A program made the position numbers and the translations under genes. From NCBI GenBank assembly GCA_020850375.1, contig JADZET010000204.1, positions 1 through 21,837 on the forward strand: 21,837 nucleotides of DNA, given 5' to 3'. The stretch comes from Phycisphaeraceae bacterium (GTDB taxonomy: Bacteria; Planctomycetota; Phycisphaerae; Phycisphaerales; Phycisphaeraceae). The notes beneath the pieces were generated by a model. That model was not told the origin of the DNA and did no database searches. It worked only from the letters and a program-made list of their open reading frames with translations. Below, piece after piece: positions 1 through 7,420 of this stretch. Every line of letters begins with the position of its first letter. Position 1 is the first letter of the stretch.

Positions 1-1
1 C

Positions 2-868
2 GTCGCCCTCGCCCAGGCCGGCCAGATCGAACTGACCCAGGTCGACTGCGACGCCCAGGGCTTCGTCGACCCCGACGCCGTGCGCGAGGCCATCCAGCCC
101 CACACCGTCCTGATCGCCATGACCCACGCCTCGAACGTCCTGGGCGCCATCCAGGACGCCGCCGCCGTCGGCCGCATCGCCCGCGAGCACGACCTGCTCT
201 TCCTCCTCGACGCCGCCCAGACCGCCGGCGTCGTCCCCATCTCCATCAAGCAGATGAACGTCGACCTGCTCGCCTTCCCCGGTCACAAATCCCTCCTCGG
301 CCCCACCGGCACCGGCGGCCTCTACGTCGGACCACGCTGCCCCGCCCTGCCCGATGGTTCATCCAACAGTGGCCAGCGATCCTTCCGCCCCTGGCGCGAG
401 GGCGGCACCGGCGGCGATTCCTCCACCCCTACGCAACCCGCTCTCTTCCCTTACTACCTCGAGGGTGGCACCCCCAACACCGTCGGCGTCGCCGGCCTGT
501 CCGCCGCCGTCGACTACGTCCTCGCCCACACCCCCTCAGCCATGCTCGCCCACGAGCAGGCCCTCGTCCAAGCCATCATCGACCGCCTCAGTGACCACCC
601 CCGTGTCACCATCTATGGCCCGCGCGACGCCAAGAGATGCGTCGGCACCCTGAGCCTCAACCTCCAGGGCTACGAAGCCCCCGACGTCGGCTCCATCCTC
701 GACGACACCTTCAACATCGCCGTCCGCCCCGGCCTGCACTGCGCCCCCTACGCCCACAAAAAACTCGGCACCTTCCCCTGGGGCGCCGTAAGAATCTCCC
801 CCGGCCCCTTCAACACCCAGGACGAGCTAAACGCCCTCCTCGACGCCCTCGAGCAGATGCTCGCCTAA
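2..868 (+). CDS. cysteine desulfurase-like aminotransferase class V, 5' truncated by window edge
   Basis: The reading frame is open from base 2 and gives 288 residues to a TAA stop, so roughly the first 100 residues of a ~380-aa protein lie outside the window. It is a PLP-dependent fold type I enzyme of the aminotransferase class V / cysteine desulfurase family. The motif LLDAAQTAGVVPI supplies the Asp and Gln that contact PLP, and FPGHKSLLGPTGTGGLYVG carries the Schiff-base Lys. The segment REGGTGGDSS followed by YLEGGTPN is typical of the desulfurase subgroup resembling EF2568, and RPGLHCAPYAHK holds the Cys of the catalytic loop. The expected reaction is sulfur transfer from cysteine, but no SufU or IscU partner is visible, so the acceptor is unknown. 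The gene converges on the M20 peptidase with only 4 nt between stop codons. Confidence 0.9.
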   Translation, partial: VALAQAGQIELTQVDCDAQGFVDPDAVREAIQPHTVLIAMTHASNVLGAIQDAAAVGRIAREHDLLFLLDAAQTAGVVPISIKQMNVDLLAFPGHKSLLGPTGTGGLYVGPRCPALPDGSSNSGQRSFRPWREGGTGGDSSTPTQPALFPYYLEGGTPNTVGVAGLSAAVDYVLAHTPSAMLAHEQALVQAIIDRLSDHPRVTIYGPRDAKRCVGTLSLNLQGYEAPDVGSILDDTFNIAVRPGLHCAPYAHKKLGTFPWGAVRISPGPFNTQDELNALLDALEQMLA

Positions 869-872
869 CGCG

Positions 873-2045
873 TCACTCCACCACCGTCCCCATCATCCCC
901 CGATACACCGCCACCCCCCGCTGGATCTCCGCCAGCTCCACGTACTCCGCCTCCGTGTGCGCCACCCGCCCGTCCCCCGGCCCGATCACCACCGCCGGGA
1001 TCCCCGCCGCCGACAAATCCCCCGCGTCCGTCGCATAAGGCGCGCCCACCCCCTTCGTCTCGAGCTCCTCCGCCGCCAGCACCTTCTCAATCATCCGCAT
1101 CAGTCCCGCCCCCAGCTCCGGCACCAACGGCGGGCAGATGCTCGCGCAATCATTCATCTCATATTCCATCTCCGGACAGCTCTTCGCCTTGACCCCCTCG
1201 ATCACCTTCCGCACCGCCTCGACCGCCTCGCCCATGTTCTCGCCCGGCACCAGACGCCGGTCCATGTCGATCACGCACCGATCCGGGATCACGTTCACCT
1301 GCGTCCCTCCATGCACCATCGTCACCGAGCTCACCGCCCTGCCCGTCAGTGGGTGCGAGCCGGTGAGCTTGTTCGAGTATTGCTCCTCGATCGCCACCAC
1401 CACCCGCGCCGCCATCGTCACCGCGTTGATCCCCGTGTGCGGCATGGAGGAGTGCGTCGCCTTGCCCTTGATCGTGATCCGCAGCCGCACCGCCCCGTTG
1501 TGCGCCACGATCGGCCGCAGCATCGTCGGCTCCCCCACGATCACCCCCGCCGGCTCGAACCCCAACCCAGGCCAATCCTTCACCAGCGACCGCACCCCCG
1601 TCATCCCGAACTCCTCATCCACCGTGAACGCGATCGCAATGCTCTGCGGCCGATCCTTCTGCTTCGAATACTCATACAGCGCCCACAGGATCGCCGCCCC
1701 CGTCCCCTTCGTGTCGCAAGACCCCCGTCCCCAGACCTTCCCGTCCTTGATCTCCCCCCCATGCGGCTCGATCGTCATGTTCGCCGTCGTCACCGTGTCC
1801 ATGTGGCTCTCAAACATCAGCCACGGCTTGCCCTTCCCCGCATCGAACGTCACCAGCACGTTCGGCGCCCGCCCCGCCACCGGCAGCACCCGCACCCCAA
1901 ACCCCATCGCCTTCGCCACCTCCCCCAGGTACTGCCCCAGTTTCGCCTCCGTCTGCATGTCCCCGCTCGCCGCCGCGTTGACCGTGTTGAACTGCACCAT
2001 CTTCGACAAGAGTTCGTCCACGCTCGGGGGAATGATGTTTGGCAT
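873..2045 (-). CDS. M20 family metallopeptidase (ArgE/DapE/ACY1/CPG2-like)
   Basis: A 390-residue cytosolic zinc hydrolase, the usual length for the family. All di-zinc ligands and catalytic residues are visible: H81 and the following D83 in SHMDTVT, bridging D111 in GRGSCDTKG, the general-base pair E144-E145 in FTVDEEFG, E172 in VGEPT, and H363 in the C-terminal HTEAEY. The dimerisation (lid) domain lies between, around residues 180-290. Such enzymes remove N-acyl groups or hydrolyse dipeptides (acetylornithine, succinyl-diaminopimelate, carnosine-like substrates). The sequence does not let me choose a substrate, and no arginine or lysine biosynthesis genes flank it. The start at 2045 is ATG, with TAGGCT 6 nt upstream and no convincing Shine-Dalgarno sequence, so the mRNA may be leaderless. 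It is divergent from the kinase-like gene. Confidence 0.92.
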   Translation of the reverse strand: MPNIIPPSVDELLSKMVQFNTVNAAASGDMQTEAKLGQYLGEVAKAMGFGVRVLPVAGRAPNVLVTFDAGKGKPWLMFESHMDTVTTANMTIEPHGGEIKDGKVWGRGSCDTKGTGAAILWALYEYSKQKDRPQSIAIAFTVDEEFGMTGVRSLVKDWPGLGFEPAGVIVGEPTMLRPIVAHNGAVRLRITIKGKATHSSMPHTGINAVTMAARVVVAIEEQYSNKLTGSHPLTGRAVSSVTMVHGGTQVNVIPDRCVIDMDRRLVPGENMGEAVEAVRKVIEGVKAKSCPEMEYEMNDCASICPPLVPELGAGLMRMIEKVLAAEELETKGVGAPYATDAGDLSAAGIPAVVIGPGDGRVAHTEAEYVELAEIQRGVAVYRGMMGTVVE

Positions 2046-2051
2046 CCCACC

Positions 2052-2057
2052 AGCCTA
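2052..2057 (-). promoter_or_regulatory. putative -10 element (TAGGCT) of the M20 peptidase gene
   Basis: On the minus strand TAGGCT fits TANNNT and ends 6 nt before the ATG, so transcription would begin at or next to the start codon. No good -35 hexamer is seen. It is a weak match by itself and is supported mainly by the same arrangement in front of several other genes. Confidence 0.35.
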
Positions 2058-2105
2058 ACGCGCCGCCGCCCCATCGTCTCGCCGGTGCATGGATCGCCTG
2101 TTCGT

Positions 2106-2111
2106 TATGAT
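2106..2111 (+). promoter_or_regulatory. putative -10 element (TATGAT) of the kinase-like gene
   Basis: TATGAT matches five of six bases of the sigma-70 -10 consensus and lies 6 nt before the ATG at 2118. The intervening CGAGCC holds no Shine-Dalgarno sequence. A start site about 7 nt downstream of the hexamer would fall on the A of the ATG, giving a leaderless transcript. Confidence 0.5.
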
Positions 2112-2117
2112 CGAGCC

Positions 2118-2798
2118 ATGCCCCAGGACCGCCTCGTCCTCACCCCCGCAACGCTCGATCGTCTCGCCGACGACCTGCTCGCGCGCCTCGCCGCCACGCC
2201 CCCCGATCGCCGCTACCTCCTGGGCCTGGCCGGCATCGGCGGCGGCGGCAAATCCACCCTCGCCGCCCACATCGCTCAGTTGATCGTCCAACGCACCAGC
2301 GACCCCGACCTCATCCGCATCATCCCCATGGATGGCTTCCATCTCCCCAACGCCGAGCTCGACCGTCTGGGCCTGCGTCCCTTCAAGGGCAGTCCAGCCA
2401 CCTTCGACGCCCGCGCCTACGTCGACCTCCTCCGCCGAGCCCGCCACGCCGACGTCACGCTCTCTTTCCCCGTCTACGACCGCACGCTCCACGACCCGCG
2501 CCCCTCCGACGCCACCGACCACCGCCTCATCCCCCGCACCCGTCTGGTCCTCGCCGAGGGCAACTACCTCCTCCTAGAACAAGACCCCTGGTGGCACCTC
2601 GCCGCCTCGGTCCTCGACGAATCCTGGTTCCTCGACACCCCCCTCGACCGCGCCCGACAGTGGATCCTCGACCGCCACGTCCGCGGCGGCCGCACCCTCG
2701 CCGACGCCCAAGCCCATTACGACCGCACCGACGCCCCCAACGCCCACCTCATCCTCGCCTCCGCCGAGCGTGCCACCCGCCGCCTGATCTGGGAATAA
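2118..2798 (+). CDS. P-loop nucleoside/nucleotide kinase-like protein (uridine kinase / FrcK-YggC type)
   Basis: A 226-residue P-loop protein. The Walker A motif is at residues 39-46 (GIGGGGKS), followed by IIPMDGFHLPN (about 68-78) and FKGSPATFD (89-97). This pair of motifs is characteristic of the uridine kinase/pantothenate kinase-like subgroup that includes E. coli YggC and the protein called FrcK, where the Asp acts in phosphoryl transfer. LVLAEGNYLLL (about 145) is the central hydrophobic strand of that family. The real substrate is unknown; sugars or nucleosides are likely. The ATG at 2118 was chosen because the family's N-terminal helix begins just before the P-loop and a -10-like TATGAT lies 6 nt upstream. 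The frame stays open further upstream, but that part is antisense to the M20 gene and has arginine-rich shadow composition. Confidence 0.85.
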   Translation: MPQDRLVLTPATLDRLADDLLARLAATPPDRRYLLGLAGIGGGGKSTLAAHIAQLIVQRTSDPDLIRIIPMDGFHLPNAELDRLGLRPFKGSPATFDARAYVDLLRRARHADVTLSFPVYDRTLHDPRPSDATDHRLIPRTRLVLAEGNYLLLEQDPWWHLAASVLDESWFLDTPLDRARQWILDRHVRGGRTLADAQAHYDRTDAPNAHLILASAERATRRLIWE

Positions 2799-2827
2799 CC
2801 ACCAGGTTCGTCGGATCGCCCCCCGAC

Positions 2828-3499
2828 TCACATCCCCCGCCGCACCGGATTCAGCACCACATTGTCATGCCCCGGGATGATCACGTCCGCGATCTCGAGC
2901 GCCTCCTTCAGGCTCTCCTGCGCCTGCTCGATGTCATACCCCCCGCGCAGCACCTGCCCGCGCTCTAAATGCTCCACCGTCGGGATCGCGTCCCCCGCCA
3001 CCAGCGTCGTCGAGTTGGCCGACAGCAGCAGCAACCCGCAATTCCCGGGGGTGTACCCCGGCAGCGGGAACAGGTCCACGTTCGCCGCCAGCTTCTCCGG
3101 CGCCGCCTGACAGCGCTTGAGCAGCGCGATCTCACGCTCGATGATCCCCCGCAACTCCTCATCCTCTTCCTGCTGATACCGCTCGACCAGCGACCGCCCG
3201 ACGACCTCCCGCTCCGTCTCAAACAGATGCCACGTCGCCCCGCCGAACGCCTCGATCCCCCGCCGATGCGCCGGCCGAAAGTTCGTCAGAAACACATCCG
3301 TCACCGCCTCCGGGGGGATCCCCGCCCGCTCCCCCAGTCGCGCCGCGATCGCCTGCCCCGGCAGACCCGGGTCCACCACGATGACTTTCTTCCCCGACCG
3401 GATCAGCGTCGTCGTCGCATGCGCCGTCCGCATGCCCGCCGGCTCATCCCAGAACTCATTGCGGCTGAGCGTCCCAATACTGATCACCCGATAGTCCAT
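2828..3499 (-). CDS. metallo-beta-lactamase-fold protein with degenerate metal site
   Basis: A 223-residue protein with the MBL order of strands and motifs. VIVVDPGLPG (39-48) matches the N-terminal D-x-G motif, LTNFRPAHRRG (71-81) sits where HxHxDH should be, LPGYTPGN (146-153) where the GHTPG motif should be, then VAGDAI (D170) and IIPGHD (H211). In the second motif only H78 remains; the other ligand positions are N73, R75 and A77, and the third-motif His is Y149. D170 and H211 are kept. The fold assignment is firm, but a normal di-zinc hydrolase activity is doubtful. It could be a binding or regulatory paralogue, a protein with one altered metal site, or a lineage-specific enzyme. It starts at ATG 3499 behind an AGGGG-like Shine-Dalgarno sequence and lies downstream of coaD on the same strand, 130 nt away. 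Confidence 0.8.
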   Translation of the reverse strand: MDYRVISIGTLSRNEFWDEPAGMRTAHATTTLIRSGKKVIVVDPGLPGQAIAARLGERAGIPPEAVTDVFLTNFRPAHRRGIEAFGGATWHLFETEREVVGRSLVERYQQEEDEELRGIIEREIALLKRCQAAPEKLAANVDLFPLPGYTPGNCGLLLLSANSTTLVAGDAIPTVEHLERGQVLRGGYDIEQAQESLKEALEIADVIIPGHDNVVLNPVRRGM

Positions 3500-3523
3500 G
3501 ACAGCCCCTGCCCCTCCCCCCGT

Positions 3524-3615
3524 AGGGCACGCATCCTGCGTGCCATCCCTCTTCCTCTCAATCTCTTCCTCCGCCTTTCCCCTCCGTGTCCTCCGTGTCC
3601 TCCGTGGTAAATTTC
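3524..3615. repeat. intergenic modular repeat, copy R1 (hairpin plus right arm)
   Basis: The copy begins with a perfect hairpin, GGCACGCA-TCC-TGCGTGCC (3526-3544). A pyrimidine-rich spacer follows, then three copies of a 9-nt unit that read CACGGAGGN on the minus strand, ending in TTTACCACGG. The same hairpin and right arm occur at 8927-9020, and the right arm alone at 7518-7551. R1 lacks the left inverted arm present in the other two. It fills the gap between coaD and the MBL gene. Confidence 0.8.
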
Positions 3616-3629
3616 CTCTTCTTCCCCCC

Positions 3630-4190
3630 TCAATCCTTCAGCCCATCCACCCGCAGCTTGCTGATCTGCTTGCCCATCGCCGCCTTCCTCTCCTTGAGCT
3701 TCTCGATCACCAACGGCGGCAGCAGCCGATGCATCCGGTCGATGTCCCCCCCCGCCGCGATCTGCTTGATCAGGCTCGAGCTCGTAAAAGCGAACGGCTC
3801 ACTGGTCATCATGAACACCGTCTCGACGTTCGCCACCGCCTGGTTCGTCAGCGCCAGTTGAAACTCATGCTGCAAGTCCGTCACATTGCGCAGCCCGCGC
3901 AGGATCACCGTCGCCCCGATCTGCTTGGCAAAGTCCACCGTCAGCCCCCCGAACCCCTCGACCCGCACCGGGCACGCCCCGTTCCCCGTCGCTCCCATCC
4001 CCGCGATCAGCGACGTCACCATCTCCACGCGTTCCGCCTGCGTGAACAGCTCCTGCTTGTCCGGGTTATGCCCCACCGCCACCACCACCTCATCGAACAG
4101 CATCCGCCCCCGCCGCACCACGTCCAGGTGCCCATTGGTCATCGGGTCGAACGTCCCGGGGAACAGCGCGATGTGGCGGATCGGTGACAT
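3630..4190 (-). CDS. coaD: phosphopantetheine adenylyltransferase
   Basis: CoaD catalyses the fourth step of coenzyme A synthesis, 4'-phosphopantetheine + ATP to dephospho-CoA + PPi, in the cytosol. The nucleotidyltransferase signature is complete: FPGTFDPMTNGH (10-21) contains the TxGH motif, RGLRNVTDLQHE (98-109) is the CoaD-specific loop that binds substrate, and TSSSLIKQIA (136-145) is the ISSTxIR-type ATP motif. At 186 residues it is somewhat longer than the usual ~160, through a C-terminal lysine-rich helix and a short loop near residues 65-75. The start is ATG 4190; TATACT lies 10 nt upstream, so the leader would be only a few nucleotides. It is divergent from recG. No other CoA genes are in view. 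Confidence 0.97.
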   Translation of the reverse strand: MSPIRHIALFPGTFDPMTNGHLDVVRRGRMLFDEVVVAVGHNPDKQELFTQAERVEMVTSLIAGMGATGNGACPVRVEGFGGLTVDFAKQIGATVILRGLRNVTDLQHEFQLALTNQAVANVETVFMMTSEPFAFTSSSLIKQIAAGGDIDRMHRLLPPLVIEKLKERKAAMGKQISKLRVDGLKD

Positions 4191-4200
4191 AGGACCCGCC

Positions 4201-4206
4201 AGTATA
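4201..4206 (-). promoter_or_regulatory. putative -10 element (TATACT) of coaD
   Basis: On the minus strand TATACT matches the -10 consensus at five of six positions and ends 10 nt before the ATG. The predicted leader is only about 3 nt. No clear -35 box is seen. Confidence 0.5.
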
Positions 4207-4518
4207 TCACTTTACGCCCCTCGCCCACCCCCTTTCCCAGTCGTCACAACCCGCCCCCGCCCCCCGCAACGCGTCCACAGCCCGCCTCCCGATTGGCCCC
4301 GCCGCCCCCTGAATCGTTGATTTGTCTCAGACGATCACGCGACCACAGGCCGCCCCAGGATCACTCCCCCAAGGCCGCCTGAACATCCCAATCAGCCCTG
4401 GATCGGGTCTCGCTCCGGTTTGCCTCCCCGGACGAGGCCCTTTCCCTTTTTACGGGCCGAGTGGTCTCACCCCATGCACGACGCAGGGCGAGGAACTTGA
4501 CCGAATGCTTCCTCCAAG

Positions 4519-4536
4519 CCGGGGCGCAAGCCCCGG
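4519..4536. repeat. perfect hairpin with GCAA tetraloop upstream of recG
   Basis: CCGGGGC-GCAA-GCCCCGG forms a 7-bp all-GC stem with a GNRA-type tetraloop if transcribed. It lies 4 nt before the putative recG -10 hexamer, in the -35 region, so it could also be a DNA-level site. There is no T-tract, so it is not called a terminator. Confidence 0.6.
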
Positions 4537-4540
4537 GTGA

Positions 4541-4546
4541 TAAGAT
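4541..4546 (+). promoter_or_regulatory. putative -10 element (TAAGAT) of recG
   Basis: TAAGAT fits TANNNT and ends exactly 6 nt before the recG ATG at 4553, the same spacing as at the kinase-like, M20 and alpha/beta hydrolase genes. No Shine-Dalgarno sequence lies in the gap (TTGGCGC), so a leaderless mRNA is likely if the promoter is real. Confidence 0.45.
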
Positions 4547-4552
4547 TGGCGC

Positions 4553-6763
4553 ATGTCCTCCGCCGACACCCCGCGCCTCGCCTCTCCCGTGACTGACCTC
4601 CCCGGCGTCGGCAAGCAACGCGCCCGCCTCCTCGCCCGCCTCGAGATCCGCACCCTCGCCGACCTCCTCCGCCACCTCCCCCTCCGCTACGAGCGCCACG
4701 CCGCCGAGTCCTCCATCGCCTCCCTCACCCCCGACGCCATCGGCTCCGCCCGCGGCCAACTCGTCGCCACCCGCTGGACCCCCGGCGGTCCGCCAGGCGG
4801 CAGGGGGGGGAAGGGCCGCTTCATCGCCACCCTCCAGGACACCTCCGCCACCCTCAGCCTCGTCTGGTTCAACGCCCGCTACCTCCAGGACAAGCTCCAC
4901 CCCGGCACGGTGATCCGCGTCCACGGCAAGATGGCCCTCTTCAACGGCTACCGCCAGATGGTCAACCCCCGCTGGGAGCCCCTCGACGAATCCCAAGACC
5001 CCGTCGACCCCGCCGCCGAGCGCCTGCGTCCGATCTACCCCGCCACCGAGGACCTCTCCTCAGCCGTCCTCGAATCCCTCATCCAAGACCTCCTCCCCCG
5101 CGTCCTGCCAGGATTAGTGGATCCACTTCCGGGGGACTTCCGGGGGCAGCGTGCCTTACCCTCCCTCGCCGACGCCTACCGCATGATCCACCACCCCGCC
5201 GACGACGACGAGCCCCTCGTCGCCCGTCGCCGCCTGGCCTACAACGAACTCCTCCTCCTCCAGACCGGCATCGCCCTCAAGCGCCGCTTCACCCAGACCC
5301 GCCTCATCGCTCCCGCCCTCCGCTGGTCCACCGCCATCGACAAGCACATCCGCGACCGCTTCCCCTTCGATCTCACCCCCGCTCAGGACAAGGTCATCTC
5401 CCAAATCGCCGCCGACCTCCAGCACGCCCAACCGATGAATCGCCTGCTCCAGGGCGACGTCGGCTCCGGCAAGACCGTCGTCGCCCTCTACGCCATGCTC
5501 ATGGCCGTCGCCAACCGCGCCCAGGCCGCACTCATGGCCCCCACCGAGCTCCTCGCCGAGCAGCACGCCCTCTCCATCGCCGACATGCTCAAGGGCTCGA
5601 CCGTCCGCCTCGAGCTCCTGACCGCCGGCCAATCCACCGCCGGCTCCGCCGAGCGCCGCGCCCAGCTCCAGCGCATCGCCGAAGGCCACGCCGACATCGT
5701 CATCGGCACCCAGGCCCTCCTCTCCCACGCCGTCAAATTCGCCAACCTCGCCGTCGCCGTCGTCGACGAGCAGCACCGCTTCGGCGTCATGCAGCGCGCC
5801 GCCATCCGCGAAATGGCCGCCGCCTCACTCGAGCCCTCTCAATCTCCCACGACAGCTTCCGGGGGCGGGGGGGGGCGCTTGCCCGCTCCGCACACGCTCG
5901 TCATGACCGCCACCCCCATCCCCCGCACCCTGAGCCTGACCTTCCTCGGCGACCTCGACGTCAGCACCCTCGAGGGCCTCCCCCCCGGCCGATCCCCCAT
6001 CGCCACCCGCGTCGTCCCCCCCGAAAAGGCCGACGAGGTCTACCAATTCATGGTCAAACGCCTCGACCAGGGCGAGCAAGCCTACGTCGTCGTCCCCGCC
6101 ATCGACCCCGCCAGCGAGGACTCGGAAGGGGGAGCTTCCGGGGGCGGGGGGCTCAAGTCTGTCCGCGCCCACGTCAAGCTCCTCCAGGACCGCTACTGCC
6201 GCCATCACCTCGTCGCCGCCGTCCATGGCCGCCTCAAGCCCCAGACCCGTCAGGCCATCATGGACAAGTTCCGCGCCGGCAAGATCCACGTCCTCGTCGC
6301 CACCACCGTCATCGAGGTCGGCGTCGACGTCCCCAACGCCACCGTCATGATCGTCGAGCACGCCGAACGCTTCGGCCTCGCCCAGCTCCACCAGCTCCGA
6401 GGCCGCGTCGGCAGGGGGGTCCACCGCCGCAAGAGCGTCTGCGTCCTCGTCGGCGACCCCGCCACCGAAGACGCCCAGCAGCGCCTCAGCGCCCTGGCCG
6501 CCACCACCGACGGCTTCGCCATCGCCGAGGCCGACCTCGCCATCCGTGGCATGGGTGAATTCTTCGGCACCCGCCAGAGCGGCGCCCCGCCCCTCCGTGT
6601 CGCCAATCTCCCCCAGGACCTCGACCTCCTGCGCATGGCCAAGCGCGACGCCGACGCCATCGTCGCCGCCGACCCCGACCTCCACGACTCCCAGTGGCGA
6701 CTCCTCCGCAAGACCCTCCAACGCGAGCACGGCCAATCCCTAGGCCTCGTCGACGTCGGCTGA
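4553..6763 (+). CDS. recG: ATP-dependent DNA helicase RecG
   Basis: RecG remodels stalled replication forks and branch-migrates Holliday junctions. The 736-residue protein has the family order: an N-terminal helix-hairpin-helix-like DLPGVGKQRARLL (15-27), an OB-fold wedge domain (about 65-145), then two RecA-like domains. Helicase motifs are clear: Walker A GDVGSGKT (301-308), DEQHRFGV (405-412), TATPIPRTL (452-460), TTVIEVGVDVPNA (584-596) and QLHQLRGRVGRG (611-622). It is longer than the usual ~690 because of glycine-rich inserts at about 76-89, 425-445 and 520-535; the last two carry the same DNA motif AGCTTCCGGGGG. The inserts lie in loops between conserved motifs and do not break the frame. 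Its TGA ends 2 nt before the converging HAD gene's stop codon. Confidence 0.97.
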   Translation: MSSADTPRLASPVTDLPGVGKQRARLLARLEIRTLADLLRHLPLRYERHAAESSIASLTPDAIGSARGQLVATRWTPGGPPGGRGGKGRFIATLQDTSATLSLVWFNARYLQDKLHPGTVIRVHGKMALFNGYRQMVNPRWEPLDESQDPVDPAAERLRPIYPATEDLSSAVLESLIQDLLPRVLPGLVDPLPGDFRGQRALPSLADAYRMIHHPADDDEPLVARRRLAYNELLLLQTGIALKRRFTQTRLIAPALRWSTAIDKHIRDRFPFDLTPAQDKVISQIAADLQHAQPMNRLLQGDVGSGKTVVALYAMLMAVANRAQAALMAPTELLAEQHALSIADMLKGSTVRLELLTAGQSTAGSAERRAQLQRIAEGHADIVIGTQALLSHAVKFANLAVAVVDEQHRFGVMQRAAIREMAAASLEPSQSPTTASGGGGGRLPAPHTLVMTATPIPRTLSLTFLGDLDVSTLEGLPPGRSPIATRVVPPEKADEVYQFMVKRLDQGEQAYVVVPAIDPASEDSEGGASGGGGLKSVRAHVKLLQDRYCRHHLVAAVHGRLKPQTRQAIMDKFRAGKIHVLVATTVIEVGVDVPNATVMIVEHAERFGLAQLHQLRGRVGRGVHRRKSVCVLVGDPATEDAQQRLSALAATTDGFAIAEADLAIRGMGEFFGTRQSGAPPLRVANLPQDLDLLRMAKRDADAIVAADPDLHDSQWRLLRKTLQREHGQSLGLVDVG
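5125..5146 (+). repeat. tandem 11-nt direct repeat inside recG
   Basis: ACTTCCGGGGG occurs twice in direct succession (5125-5135 and 5136-5146), with the two copies in different codon phases. The core CTTCCGGGGG recurs at 5856 and 6135 in recG and at 12427 in nuoC. Confidence 0.75.
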
Positions 6764-6765
6764 CC

Positions 6766-7404
6766 TCAGTATTTCCCCGCCTTGATCCGCTCGAGAATCC
6801 ACCCCGGCGGGTCGTCCATCAGCGGCACCTGCACCGCCCGCCATCCCCGCCCCCGCGCCGCCTCGAAATTCGGCCCATGATCATCAAAAAACAGTATCTC
6901 CCCACCCCGTACTCCCACCGTCCTCTCCACGTGCTCAAAGATCGCCCCATCCGGCTTGGCCAACCCCAGCTCCTGACTCGCGAACCGATAGTGCAAACGC
7001 TCGAGCGGCAGCGCATTAGGCCCCACCCCAGCCGTCATCATCGCCCAATGGCACGCATTCGTGTTCGACAGACACGCCACCCGCACGGGTAACCCCATCA
7101 CATACTCGATCAACTCCGCCACCCCCGGATACGCCCCCCGCAGCCACACCTCCAAGAGCTTCCGCACATCCCCCGCCGGCAATCCCACCGCCTCCCCCGC
7201 CCGCTCATAGAACGCCTCATTGCTGATCCGCCCCAGCTCATGCGCCACGTTCACCTGCTTGAACCGCGCCGCCCGCTCCGCCGACAGCAGCCCCTCCGGC
7301 AGGGACACCCCCGCCAACGAACAAGCCTCCCGCCAGTCATCACAGATCCGGATCAGCACCCGCCCCAGATCAAAACAGATCAGCCGGACATCCGACGTCA
7401 TCAT
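6766..7404 (-). CDS. HAD superfamily phosphatase, YihX-like
   Basis: The 212-residue protein has the four HAD motifs. ICFDLGRVL (9-17) gives the nucleophile D12; the second acid of the usual DxD is G14, as in the YihX (alpha-D-glucose-1-phosphate phosphatase) subgroup whose motif is FDLGNV. CLSNTN (111-116) is motif II, the Lys of LAKPDG (148-153) is motif III, and FFDDHGPNFEAA (172-183) is motif IV with D174-D175. The four-helix cap lies at about 25-95, as in subfamily IA. The substrate cannot be read from sequence; a sugar phosphate or mononucleotide is plausible. An in-frame TTG at 7416 is possible, but ATG 7404 or 7401 was preferred because the HAD core strand begins right after. Its upstream end abuts repeat R2, and proA lies beyond on the same strand. 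Confidence 0.88.
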   Translation of the reverse strand: MMTSDVRLICFDLGRVLIRICDDWREACSLAGVSLPEGLLSAERAARFKQVNVAHELGRISNEAFYERAGEAVGLPAGDVRKLLEVWLRGAYPGVAELIEYVMGLPVRVACLSNTNACHWAMMTAGVGPNALPLERLHYRFASQELGLAKPDGAIFEHVERTVGVRGGEILFFDDHGPNFEAARGRGWRAVQVPLMDDPPGWILERIKAGKY

Positions 7405-7420
7405 GAAATCACTCAATGCT

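Larger units (their letters stand above)
4191..4552. other. 362-nt intergenic region between divergent coaD and recG
   Basis: No convincing gene lies here. A 72-codon open frame from a TTG at 4322 runs across it, but it lacks the strong third-position C bias of the neighbours and ends inside a hairpin, so it is not called. The region holds the coaD -10-like hexamer at its left end, C-rich tracts in the middle, and at its right end a GCAA-loop hairpin next to a recG -10-like hexamer. Confidence 0.7.

Noticed and set aside
957..2117. Long plus-strand open frame leading into the kinase-like gene
   Set aside because: It is antisense to the M20 peptidase and gives Arg/His/Pro-rich shadow sequence; the real start is ATG 2118.
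4498..4503. TTGACC as a -35 box for recG
   Set aside because: At 16-18 nt downstream there is only G/C-rich hairpin sequence with no -10 match.
4322..4540. Small open frame in the coaD-recG gap
   Set aside because: TTG start, no Shine-Dalgarno sequence, no codon bias, and it ends inside the GCAA-loop hairpin.
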